In this document: positions 34,980 through 46,316 of the stretch, piece by piece
Position numbering within the stretch: position 1 is the stretch's first letter
Layout of the letters: each line of letters starts with the position of its first letter
From: Siphonodentalium dalli
Lineage: Eukaryota > Mollusca > Scaphopoda > Gadilida > Siphonodentaliidae
DNA length: 64,000 nt
Assembly: GCA_032622095.1 (NCBI GenBank)
Contig: CP136061.1
Span: forward strand, 187,990,369-188,054,368
Reading direction: 5' to 3'
Notes under the pieces: model-generated
Database searches by the model: none
What the model was told of the DNA's origin: nothing
What the model saw: only the letters and a program-made list of their open reading frames with translations
Program-made: the position numbers and the translations under genes

Positions 34980-36171
34980 GGAAAAATGTTGTACACAAAC
35001 GCCGATAGTTTACAAAACAAACTGGATGAACTGTTACTAACAATTAAAGAAATGAATCCTATCGAAATTTGTGTTACAGAATATCTGTCCAAAAACTCCA
35101 AGTACAAAATTCAGGCGAGTGAATTACAAATATCGGGGTATGATCTGTTTCAAAATTCAAATCCCAAAGGGGTGTATTATTATACACTCACGAAAAACTA
35201 AAATGTAGACTGTGTTCTTCAATAGAAAGTAGTATAACATTCGAGGAGTCAGTTTGGTGTGAATGGGAAAGCGTAATGAACCAGAATGAACGAGAAAATT
35301 CTTATCGGATGTGTTTATAGAAGCCCGAACTCGACAGCAGAAAATAACAAAGCAATGTTAATAATGATAAAATTGTTGTACGTAACGTCTTTGCGCTGTA
35401 GCAGCAGCATTGATGGATCGTCGAAATTCATGTTGGCTTCGCGGAACGCATGAACGGAACGAATGCAGAATAGTGACAACGTATGCGGAATGGAACGGCG
35501 GTCACGGTGATACCATTTTCTAATGATTTGGACAACTATCAGTGATGTTTCTGAAGAGTTTATATGTTTTAGTGTTAATTCTACTGAATTATTCTGGAAT
35601 GGAAGTTGATGACGTCAAAGACGTGCATAACATTAGCGCTGTACTGGAAACTAGAACTGAACTTGTTATAGAGAAAACAACTGATGGTAGGGAACTGCGC
35701 TCGAATGGGATGAACTTATTAGAAGAGCGCAGAAGTTACAGTCACTCCGGAGATCGTGCTTTCAGTGTTTGCGCTCCATCATTGTGGAGTTTCGTCATCT
35801 GTTAAAGACTCATTTCTTTAAATTAGCTTTTGAAACTGACTAACATGCAGCTACTGGTATCGTAATTTGTATTTCTCGACAACTTTTTTTCAGACTCGTG
35901 TAAACTATAACTTTGTTGCGCATGTGAACATGCATATGGAATTTGCGCGTTATAAATGTATTAAATAATAATAATAATCATAACAGGAGATTTCAATTTT
36001 CCTGACATACTCTAGAGTGATTTGCACGGAACGCCCATAGCGGAAGATGAAAACGGTTTTATTGATGAGATAGATGACAAGTTTCTGCTGCAGTTTGTGA
36101 CTAAACCAACACGCCATAGAGAAAATCAAAGAGAACATCTTTTGGACCTTGTTTTCTGCATTAACTCAGAA
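34980..36171 (+). pseudogene. CR1-like LINE ORF2 endonuclease (interrupted)
   Basis: 'MLYTNADSLQNKLDELL' and 'IEICVTEYLSKNS' carry the first Asn and the Glu of the AP-endonuclease-like fold. 'YRSPNSTAENNKAML' follows, up to about 35371. After the insert the frame resumes at 35969 with 'ITGDFNFPDIL' and 'FVTKPTRHRENQREHLLDLV', and is cut again at 36171. 'GKSDHDTLEI' after 38061 completes the catalytic SDH. Stops and frameshifts occur in the first part. Confidence 0.78.
35372..35968 (+). mobile_element. LINE 3' fragment with (AAT)n tail inserted in the CR1-like endonuclease
   Basis: The segment separates two adjoining parts of the endonuclease. Near its right end 'YSHSGDRAFSVCAPSLW' and 'THFFKLAFET' match the conserved C-terminal block of many LINE ORF2 proteins ('GDR.FSV.AP.LWN.LP...LKTHLF'). 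It ends in 'taaataataataataat', a typical LINE tail. It is a 5'-truncated copy of a LINE family different from its host. The left 330 bp are not recognisable. Confidence 0.6.
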
Positions 36172-38060
36172 ATTGTGTTATTTTATTTCGGTATCAAAGG
36201 ATACCGAATTAAAATGGCTAATTACCCGAGGAATAAAAAAAATCTGTGGTCAAAATTTACCATGCTTTCTGCATATTTTTTCCCGGAAGTGGAGAGTGTG
36301 CGTGTCAGCCGGAAGTATATTCGCGATTCATGTATTGTGTACAAACGATTGGATGAAAAAAAGAGTTATTAAATAAATTAGAAAAGAACTTTATTGCTTT
36401 GATCACATTAATTCGTAAGAATATAACAACGAATGGTTATAGTGAATTAGCTAAAATAATTCGGAATCTGTTACTAATGGTAACTGGCCAGACAAATGAC
36501 AGCTTTTGATTGGTCTACAAAATTCCCGCGAAATACGAATCACTGTCATTGTTCTTTTGTACACAATACATGATTCGCCGATGAGTGCGGTCGCACTAAG
36601 TTTGCCAGAATACCAAATTGAGAAATATAGCATTAGAAGATGAAAGGGTGGTAGAATATGTTAGTTCATATAAACCATTTCTAAAAAATGGAAAGCCAAA
36701 AACTAGGTTTTTTGCTGGAAGTGATGGTGGATTGCATTTAAACTTTTAAGGTACAAGGCAACTGAAAAACTTTTTTACACAAGTGCTCAAACAATATAAA
36801 TTGAGAGATAATAATACATTATATATATGATAGAGTAATGATTAGATGGAGTGATGTCATCTGGCTTAGAATGAGAATTTTATTTTGTGAATGACTGAAT
36901 TTTCAAGGGTTAGTTCAGCTTTCGCTCCCAACTACCATGGGCCGGAAACCACTGGGTGTGTCCCGGGGAGTTGTTGACTTTCCCCCTCACACTAAGACGG
37001 CTGACAACACTTTTTTATTCAAATGTACATCTAATAGATAATTAAATCTCTTTACGGTAAAGAATATAAAGAGGTTGGCAGTATGGTATTCATGTAAGCT
37101 ACTGCAGTAGTGTCACTCTTTCTTTGGCACCTACGGTTTGGCGGCCTTTTAGGCCAAGAATCAGTCAATATATTCAACTATGCAGGTGGAATACAGTATT
37201 ACATGTATTTATTTAATGCATGATATTTATCTTTCTGATTTGTTTGCATGCTTGTTTCGCTTTACATAAAACATATTTCGGCCAAAAAAGGAATGTTAGT
37301 TTTAATTTGTGCCACTTGGGTAATTGTGTTATTTTATTTCGGTATCAAAGGATACCGAATTAAAATGGCTAATTACCTGAGGAATAACACAAATCTGTGG
37401 TCGAAATTTACCATGCTTTCTGCATATTTTTCCCGGAAGTGGAGAGTGGGCGTGTCAGCCGGAAGTATATTCGCGATTCATGTATTGTGTACAAACGGAA
37501 CGATTGGATGAAATAAAGAGTTATTAAATAAATTAGAAAAGAACTTTATTGCTTTGATCACATTAATTCGTACGAATATAACAACGAATGGTTATAGTGA
37601 ATTAGCTAAAATAATTCGGAATCTGTTACTAATGGTAACTGGCCAGACAAATGGCAGCTTTTGATTGGTCTACAAAATTCCCGCGAAATACGAATCGCTG
37701 TCATTGTTCTTTTGTACACAATACATGATTCGCCGATGCGTGCGGTCGCACTAAGTTTCACCCACCCTATAAAATTGTCCCACCCAGTTAGATGAAAAAT
37801 TATTAAAACCGGAGAGTTAATATATTCAACTATGCAGGTGGAATACAGTATTACATGTATTTATTTAATGAATGATATTTATCTTTCTGATTTGTTTGCA
37901 TGCTTGTTCGCTTACATGTGTTTGTCCCTGTATTGTGTCAAATGTGAGAATTGTGTTGTATGCATGATTGTGTTATTTTATTTATCGAACGTTTATTTAC
38001 ATAAAACATATTTCGGCCAAAAAAGGAATGTTAGTTTTAATTTGTGCCACTCGGCTAATT
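36172..38060. repeat. Insertion holding two copies of a 432-bp element and two copies of its flank
   Basis: 'attgtgttattttatttcgg' starts at 36172 and at 37323. Each copy runs about 432-436 bp to 'gcggtcgcactaagttt' (36603 and 37758). Each copy has an internal inverted pair: 'cgcgattcatgtattgtgta' and 'tacacaatacatgattcgcc'. A second sequence beginning 'tatgcaggtggaatacagta' is present at 37180 (with an internal deletion of about 80 bp) and 37832. The whole block interrupts the CR1-like endonuclease. The ORFs here are duplicated shadows with no domain. The segment 36604-37165 has no recognised content. Confidence 0.75.
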
Positions 38061-38690
38061 ATCAGAGAAATACGACATATGGCACCGCTCGGTAAAAGTG
38101 ATCATGATACATTAGAAATAACAATTCACGAGGATCTTATATCGACAAATCATCGTAGCAAGAAACATCGCCAGGTTAGGTTTGACCAAGTTGATTACGA
38201 TAGCATAAGAAAAGCCATAGTCGAGAAAAACTGGGAACGAATACCATGCATAGAAGGGGATATAACAACTGCGTGGAATGAATTTTATGAATTCCTGAAT
38301 TAACTTATAACAAGTCATGTGCCGGTATACACACAAAATACGAAAAAATCGAAACGAAAACACACATGGATTGAAAAGGATACCATTGCGATAGTACGAG
38401 AAAAAGAAAAGCATACCGAAGTTACGGGAATAACAGAACGAGTGAAAACTATAAGGCATACAAAATAGCACGAGAAAATTCCAACGAGAAAAAACTATGA
38501 ACGTAAACTATCATCAGAGTGCAGAAACAGTCCAAAACCCTTCTGGAATTATGTAAAGTCAAAATCTAAACTGAGACAGATGTTCCCGTCATGAGGTGTC
38601 CTATAACTGGTAACTTGGTGAGTGGTGATAAAGCTAGGTCCGAAATAATGAATAACTATTTTACAAGAGTATTCACGAATATATAGTCGT
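38061..38690 (+). pseudogene. CR1-like LINE ORF2, end of endonuclease to start of RT
   Basis: 'IREIRHMAPLGKSDHDTLEI' provides the catalytic Asp-His of the endonuclease. 'IPCIEGDITTAWNEFYEFLN' follows, then the linker region 'SSECRNSPKPFWNYVKSKSK', and 'EIMNNYFTRVFTN', the usual 'N.YF.SVFT' lead into the RT domain. The frame is then broken by the large insertion at 38690 and continues at about 49640 with 'ENLPETPENIDRHNGTFL'. Confidence 0.8.
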
Positions 38691-38694
38691 TGCG

Positions 38695-38815
38695 GTGATT
38701 TTGGAGGGTGAACCTAGACAAATTGTTATAAAGCCAGTTTTGGTGTCATCTTGACCGGGAATGTTTGGACAACAATATATCCAAAATCCGCTACAATCCG
38801 CTTTGGGGAATTATT
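38695..38815 (+). repeat. Left terminal inverted repeat of the large element
   Basis: 'gagggtgaacctagacaaat' and 'tgttataaagccagttttgg' match the reverse complement of 49561-49620 with few changes. 'atccgctacaatccgctttg' at 38792 matches the complement of 49505-49535. Identity is high close to the end and falls inward. Confidence 0.8.
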
Positions 38816-39514
38816 TTACAGTTATTTGAATACAGGGTGTTTGGTCATTACGCCACAAAATTTCATAATGCAGATAAATACAAACATTTTACTTGTGTTA
38901 GCTCGCAAACCACTTATGCGTGGTAAGTTCGCTTGGATAATTGTCATATGACGATAGCATGATCCACAACCGTGTAGGCCATATTTGCCCCTGCTAATAA
39001 AGAGCGTTCAGTAAAACGCCAATGCATGCGTGCGCACCATACATAAGAGCGTTGGAGGAAAACACCACAATAAGCCATGTGTGCGCTTCAGTAATAAACA
39101 GCGTTATCATAGAACGCCATAACGCACTTCACTGCAGTTGTGCAAACCACAGGTCGCAATGTTCAGTTATTTCTCATATATCACTTCGATTTTGTATCTC
39201 TAATTGTGAAAGTAACTGTTGTAAAAGTAGCTTTTTAAGGAGTCGGACAAACGTTTCCTGTTGAAACCTAACGGTGACAACATACGCAGGAGATTTGTTT
39301 TGGTTAATTTGATTGCTTCATTCATTGTTCTCGTGTTCTGTTTCATTATTGCATATTTATTCTCGCTCTATTTCATTTCGCATTGTTGATAATGGCTGAC
39401 AATCGTCCCGTCCCGTCAATCAGCACTCAACACGAAGTTGCGTGTAATCATGAGACAACAGCGATTGAGGGTTGATGAGCTCGTGAAGAATAAAGGAGTG
39501 TCAATCTCTCAATA

Positions 39515-42290
39515 AGTTAGGATAGGATAGGATATTTTATTTCAATATACACATTAATGCATAATACATTTGACAAATATTATATTGTATATTTGAGGGG
39601 GTGGCATAGTCAGACTAGACTGTCTTACTGCCACCCCCTTAAAGAAGAAAAGATGTTACGATAGGCGGTCAAGATTTCTTGTACAATTCACGGCTATATA
39701 ATTATGTCTCACACAATGGTTGCATTTAACTGAGTTATATACATGGAGGGTATACGTCTAGATAAATCGCTTATTGGTTACTCGATGGTTTGTCTCTTTC
39801 TTGTCAGTGGGATGTTCCTTGAAAGTCGAGTAGGAATGTGCTGAGTGAGGTTGAGGATTGCGATATAGGGGATGTCACTTATTGACGAGCTACCACACAA
39901 TCGGGACATCTTTGATTGTTGCATTGTTGCAGCATATTTTTTAATGCAATCGGCATGTAAACGCCGTTTGAATGTGTGTCTGGATTGGTATGATGTAAAT
40001 TCGTTATCTAAGTTGTTCCATATAGTTGGAAAAGAATGGAATGGTAGTTGTTGGGACCAAGATGTTCTTGGTTTTTTTTTTAAATAGTGGGTGCTTTTGT
40101 CGGGTGTCTGGTCCGGTTTTGCGTTTGGTAAACATGTCGGAGAATGATTCTATTAAGCGCATATGATACCAATCATGCATGAAAACAGCCGCTTGTACTT
40201 TGTGGATGTCGTAGATTTTGACTATATTTTCCTTTTTAAAGAGAGGTTCTGTGTGGCTTCTATATTTCTTATTACATAAAACTCGTATCGCGCGTATTTG
40301 AAGCATGAATTTTTTTTTGACCGCAGGGACGTGTCCCCATATTTGAACACCGTAGACGAGATGGCTTTGTATTAGAGCATAATATAATGTTTTAAGTGCG
40401 CTACCAAGAAAGAAGTGTTTAACTTTATTGATGTGGTATATGGCATTCACCATTTTAGAACAAACAGAGGACACATGTTTTTTGAAAGTCAGGTTTTCAT
40501 CTATATGGATTCCTAAGAATTTTGTGGAGGATTCGTGCTCAAGATTTCCTATCTTGTTTAGTTCCTTATTATTTAAGTAAACCTTTATAAAGTTCCATTT
40601 GTCATCATTGTTCTCTGGGTGTATTAGCATATAGTTGCTTTTTTTTAGTATTGATCACTAACTTATTGCTACAGCACCAAGCAAATATGTTGCGTAACTC
40701 ATTATTCACATAACTTTCTACTAGGATGCCATTTTTTCCACCAGTTACTAGAGTCGTATCGTCCGCGTATGATAATATATCCATAGTTGTCGAATTTGAC
40801 ATATCGTTAACGTAAATTAAGAAAATTATCGGTCCCAGAATTTATCCCTGGGGCACTCCGCACGTCACTTCCGTTAATTTAGATTTAATACCATTGAGTT
40901 CAACATATTGCCTTCTATTTTGCAGATAGCTCTGAAACCATGAGTATGCTGTGCCTCGTATACCATAGTGATCTAGTTTATGGAGTAAAATATCGTGATT
41001 TATTGTGTCAAATACTTTTGAGAGGTCGAGAAATAGAGCTAAAGTGGAATCTCTTGTCATTTTGTCATTATTTGAGACAACTTGATCGAGGAGGTGTAAT
41101 ACAGGATGGAAGGTTGAATGATTAGGACGGAAGCCGTATTGGTGTTTATAGAGTATGTTTTGTTCATTTAAGAAGTCTAATAATCGTTTATGCATTATTT
41201 TTTCGAGAAGTTTAGAGATAGCTGGAAGAATGCTGATAGGTATGTAGTTGGAAATTTCATGGGTGGTATTATTTTTTGGGATCGGGACTACTTTAGAAAT
41301 TTTCATTTTGTTAGGGACTATTCCATGCTCTAAGGACAAGTTAAAAATATGCAATAATGCTGGGGCTATCGCCTCAATTGTTTCCTTGATAAGTTTAGTT
41401 GATATACCATTGAAATCCCTTGATAATTTCCCAGTCATAGAGAAACATGTGAGGATGATCTCCTGTATAGAGGTCGGAATTATTTTGAAATTGATGTCGT
41501 CTGGTTTGCGGTTATGGAGAAAATCTGTAAAATGAGAGTCATTTTCATGTTCATTGAGTTGGCTAGTTTCCTGCCCAATTTTTGAGAAAAAGTCATTGAA
41601 CTTTTCCGATATGAGTTTGGAATTTTCAAGTTCTATTCCGTGTTCGGTGAAGGTCTTGGGGTTATTATTTGTGTTTCCATTTATCTTCAATGCACCCTTA
41701 AGTATTTCCTATGTTTTCTTTAAGTTATTTTTATTTACTTCTAGAATATTTGTATAGTATATATTTTTACTCCTTCTGATTAGTTTATTATATAAGGTAC
41801 GATAGCTCAAATATTTATTTACGTTCGTTTCCGTGGGTTTATTCAATTTGTGTAAATATAGCTGGTTCTTAACAATACTTGACTTAATCAATCCAGCTGT
41901 CATCCAAGGATTGCGTTTTATGATTTTTTTGGGTATATGTCGACTTTTGATGGGGAAAGCTAGTTCATATGCATTCATATAGATATCTAAGGAGATTTCC
42001 TATGCTTGGTCGACACTTCTACAAGATGTGACGGAGTCAAAGGTACAAGATTTTAAAAGATTTTTGAATCTAATTATGTTATCAGGACTAAAACGTCTTT
42101 GATTAGTGATAGCTTCGTTATTATTGGTGCTGTTTTGTCTCTTTTGGTTAGATTCTGAATAAAATATGCCGAAATGATCGGAAACATCGCATGTGATTAT
42201 GCCAGATTTACATTCGCCTTGTAGGTTATTGGTATATATATTATCGATGAGAGTTTGTAAAATTCCAATATTAAATGTATTGATTCATTT
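39515..42290 (-). mobile_element. LINE (same family as 29273-31184), minus strand
   Basis: The 3' end is at 39515-39545, where GGATA repeats on plus equal the TATCC tail on minus preceded by 'aatatac' and AT-rich UTR. Reading leftward on minus it holds an RT ORF2 from about 42245 to 39785. The 5' side stops at about 42290 where the satellite array begins, just inside the end of the endonuclease domain. An ORF1 of LINE type in the same orientation lies beyond the array (45097-46018), so array plus LINE may be one disrupted element of about 6.7 kb. Confidence 0.82.
39785..42245 (-). pseudogene. LINE ORF2, endonuclease end plus reverse transcriptase
   Basis: Starts within the endonuclease ('GIITCDVSDHFGIFY', catalytic SDH). 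It continues 'NPWMTAGLIKSS', 'SNYIPISILPAISKLLEKIM', 'QYGFRPNHSTFHPVLHLLDQ', 'LFLDLSKVFDTINHDILL', 'VTCGVPQG', 'LSYADDTTLVTGG' (catalytic YADD) and 'YALIQSHLVYGVQIWG'. In-frame stops occur at 41709 and 40842, and frameshifts near 40615 (an A run) and 40010. Otherwise the copy is well preserved, so it is younger than its CR1-like surroundings. Confidence 0.85.
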
Positions 42291-44575
42291 AAGCATCCAG
42301 AATTAAAGTGGAACATGACATCCATGTGACAATTTTATATAATATAATAATAACGCGCCTTCTTAAGAAACATCTGGCATGTTGCGCTTTGCAAGATTCG
42401 AATATGATATCCATGAGACAATTTTGTATAATACAAACACGTGGCGTTTAAAAAAAACAACATCTGGCATGATGCACTTTGTATGATTCGGATAATACAT
42501 AACTGTTAATTCATTTGTGCATCCATGATTAAAGCGAAGCCTTCTTTTCATGAAACTTTTTTTCCTATTTTAATGCAAACAAAAAACAAACAAACAAACA
42601 AAAATAAATAAATCTTAAGCATCTGGAATGGTCATCATTCGTTCTTCCGGCCAGGGTTAAAGCGGCAAATGAAATCAATGAGACAATTTTAAGCAATAGC
42701 GCGCTGTCTTAAGAAACGTCTGGCATGATTCGCTTTGTAGGATTCCAATAATACAAATTGTTGATTAATTTGTCCATCCAAAATTAAAGCGATGCATGTC
42801 ATTCATGAATTTTTTTGTATTTCAGCGCAAATTCTTAAAATGTCTGGCATGATGCTGTATTTGATCGAGTATTATTTATATACAATCTGCTTTTATCATT
42901 CATTCTTATAGCCAGGGTTAAAGTGGCACATGGCATTCAGGAGAGAATTTTATATAATAGCGCGCTGTCTTAAGCAATGTCTGGCATGATTCGCTTTGTA
43001 GGATTCCAATAATACAAATTTGTTGATTAATTTGTCCATCCAAAATTAAAGCGACGCATGTCATTCATGAAAATTTTTGTATTTCAGCGCAAATTCTTAA
43101 AATGTCTGGCATGATGCTGTATTTGATCGAGTATTATTTATATACAATCTGCTTTTATCATTCATTCTTATAGCCAGGGTTAAAGTGGCACATGGCATTC
43201 AGGAGAGAATTTTATATAATAGCGCGCTGTCTTAAGCAATGTCTGGCATGATTCGCTTTGTAGGATTCCAATAATACAAATTTGTTGATTAATTTGTCCA
43301 TCCAAAATTAAAGCGACGCATGTCATTCATGAAAATATTTGTATTTCAGCGCAAATTCTTAAAATGTCTGGCATGATGCTATATTTGATCGAGTATTATT
43401 TATACACAATCTGCTTTTATCATTCATTCTTAAATCCAGGGTTAAAGTGGCACATGACATTCATGAGAGAATTTTATATAATAGCGCGCTGTCTTAAGCA
43501 ATGTCTGGCATGATTCGCTTTGTAGGAATCCAATAATACATATGTGTTGATTAATTTATGAGTCCAGGTTTAAGGCGACGTGTGCCATTCATGAATTTCT
43601 TTGTGCAGATTTTTAAAATGTCTGGCATGATGCGCTTTGTAATCTTGAGTCAATAATACAAACATTTGTTCATCAATCATGGAATTGATATGTAATGTAT
43701 ATGTCAATTCAATTTTACAACTTGTAGGTCAATGTAAGATTAAAGCAGCTATTACCATTCATTAGGCTTTTTTCTATAATAAACGTAACATTCGGACAAT
43801 TTAGGCAATGCACTGTGTATGATTCTAGCAGTATAATAATTTGGTGACCCATGTGGGATTTATATGTGTGCATGTACCAGTATGTGTTTATTCTTATTCG
43901 TACATTAAAGTTAAAGTGATAAAGTAATTCATGGGTCATTTTTCGATAACAATGCAGATATTATTCAAATAGTACAATGCTTTGTTGATCCATCATGTGA
44001 TTTGTGTACGCGTATACAGTATGTCGATGAATTAGTGCAAGCAGGATATAAGTGGCATTTACCATTCATGAGACATTTTTCTCATTTGGTCACCCATCAT
44101 AGGATTTATATATACGTATGTGTTGGTTCACTAATGCATGTACACAAGGGTTTAAATGGTACATGCCATTCATGAGACATTTTTCTGTTTGATTCTGTTT
44201 GAATGCGAATATTTATTTGTACATCCGGGTTAAAGTGGCACATCCCATCTATAATCTGAAAAAGCTCGAATAATTTATGGACATGCTATATATTTTGCAA
44301 AAGTTCGGAGACAATTGGAAACTTTTGAACTGGATAGCAAATTTAAAGGGCATGTCATAATCATAGACAATTTTCTGCTTGATTCTGTTTGAATGCGAAT
44401 ATTTATTTGTACATCCGTGTTAAAGTGGCACATCCCATCTATAATTTGAAAAAGCTCAAATAATTTATGGACATGCTATATATTTTGCAAAAGTTCGGAG
44501 ACAATTAGAAACTAGATAACAAATTTAAGGGGCATGTCATAATCATAGACAATTTTACATAGTTAAAATATTCAG
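42290..44575. repeat. Satellite array with 262-bp higher-order unit
   Basis: 'gtctggcatgattcgctttg' begins at 42718, 42979, 43241 and 43503, spaced 261-262 bp, and the three full units between are nearly identical. Inside each unit 'tctggcatgat' recurs at half distance and 'gttaaagtggcacatg' or 'attaaagcgacgcatg' marks the other half, so the 262-bp unit is a dimer of an older monomer of about 130 bp. Diverged monomers extend on both sides (42290-42717 and 43504-44200). A separate 180-bp duplication containing 'gctatatattttgcaaaagt' lies at 44190-44560. No coding potential. Confidence 0.88.
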
Positions 44576-45096
44576 TGGTAAAATAAGTTATTTGAGTGGC
44601 GTGACATACAGCACATGCATTTACAGCTTATGGAAAGTGTTAAAGGGACATAGGTGGACTGATCGAGCATATCATAGAGATGGACATACCGGTAGTACAT
44701 AGTTATGTTTTGGCATATGACATTTAAAGTACAGGTGTCACAGACATTGAACAGATATCAGAAATTAAGTGACATATTGTACATGTATATAACTGGTTAT
44801 GTCAGGTTAGTTTCATGATGTGTTATAATAACCTGAGTTTAACTGTTTTGAACAGAGATGGATGATTTACATGTAATCTGACTAATCTCCTATGTTGAGT
44901 TTAACTGTTTGAAACATGAAACAGGTCAGCGTTATAATTAAAGGAATATGTCAAACAGGCACATTGAAATATCATATCGTGTTTACTTTGAGACTTCTAT
45001 ACTGAATGTAGTATTAAATAGTAGCATAGACTGACAGTATAGAATATACTTGGACTGAATATATGTGCAATAATGCAAATATTGAAATGTAGAAAT
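44576..45096. other. No gene recognised
   Basis: AT-rich sequence between the satellite array and the LINE ORF1. If ORF1 and the ORF2 at 39785-42245 belong to one LINE, the endonuclease coding part expected here is missing. Confidence 0.5.
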
Positions 45097-46018
45097 TTAT
45101 ATGTCACTTAATTTCGAGATTTGTTTGATGCTTTTTGATTTGTCGGTATATTTCACATAAATTTTCCCACCGACAGACCAGGAATCTTCCACAGTTGAGG
45201 ATTCCTTTGCATTTTTTAGGAGGGAACTGTTTATGTCTGTTAGGTCTTCCTTAATCACAATTCCCTGTTCCTTCAACAATTTTCTTTCTCGGATGACATC
45301 ATTCTTCGCTCGCCTAGAAATTAATTGGCATATAACACTTCTTGGGTACTTTTGACTTACAGAAAATTTACCAATTCTGTGCGCAATGCTGATGTCGCGC
45401 TGTTCGATTGGAAGATGGAGTCTGTCCTGCATAATCTTTACAAGTTTTTTCTCGCACTGGTCAATTGTTTCAGAGGCACTGTCGTCGCTCACTCCAAACA
45501 CACGAATACTGTCTTTTCTTGTTTGCTGCTCCAGTCTGTTGTTTTTTTCTTGCAACTCTTTCATTTCATCTTTTAGTTGTCTGACTTCATTCTTCCTGTC
45601 CTGGACCTCGCTTGTTAGTTGAGACATCTTGCTATCCATTTGGTCCATCCTGGTTTCTGTGTCGAAGACCTTGCTGTCACAGACATCCTTCACTTCCTCT
45701 AGTTTTTTGTCGAACTCTCCCCTCAGGTTTGTTATGATCCTGTTTAAACTGTCTTGTAACAAGGGGCTCAATACTCTTCTCGAGGTCAGATTTTGTGACC
45801 AAATTGTCCAATTTGGCATTTATTTCAGCAAGCACTTTGCCTATAGAAGTGTCAGAGCTGTCAGATTTCACAAATGATATATTTTGTTGTCCAGTGTCTG
45901 ACGATTTGAATTTCTTTGGTGGTGCAGATTTGCTTTTATCTTTCCCTTTATCTTTAACGATGCTGTCATCGCCACTGGCGCTCGATGTGGAACTCGCTGG
46001 TGGTCGTTTATCTGGCAT
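45097..46018 (-). pseudogene. LINE ORF1 (coiled coil plus RRM-like), one frameshift
   Basis: ATG at 46018. About 110 residues rich in Ser, Lys and Asp come first, then a frameshift near 45760. A long coiled coil with regular heptads follows ('QLKDEMKELQEKNNRLEQQ'), then 'DSIRVFGVSDDSASETIDQC', 'ISIAHRIGKF', 'SVICQLISRRAKNDVIRERK' and 'IVIKEDLTDINSSLLKNAKE'. This is the coiled-coil / RRM / C-terminal layout of L1- and CR1-type ORF1 RNA-binding proteins, with the usual 'AHRIGK' and 'I.EDLT' signatures. It is translated upstream of ORF2 in such elements, and the orientation matches the LINE at 39515-42290. The 300 bp upstream (46019-46316) probably contain its 5' UTR. Confidence 0.8.
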
Positions 46019-46316
46019 TGTGTTTACAGTTAGGTCATAAACAATACCTCGAAGTTAGGGAACGCGTTTTTCAGAGTGTTATTTTATGAATGACGAATAA
46101 TTTGGTGGCATGGAATGTCAATATTTATATACATGATGTTGGTAACAGCTCATTCGGTGTGTATTTGAAGCAGATCGGCCAGTTATTATGGAGTTAACAT
46201 CAAAATTATTTCCCGCCGAAAAAAACCCGTGTTGTTTAGGCCGCCATTACGTCACATGACATGTTGATGTTATTGGCAAAGGAATTTCCAATATCAAACT
46301 GAAACCTCTTCTTCAT

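Noticed and set aside
42290-44575. CRISPR-like regular repeats
   Set aside because: Units are 262 bp with no short constant repeat alternating with unique spacers, and this is animal DNA. It is a satellite array.
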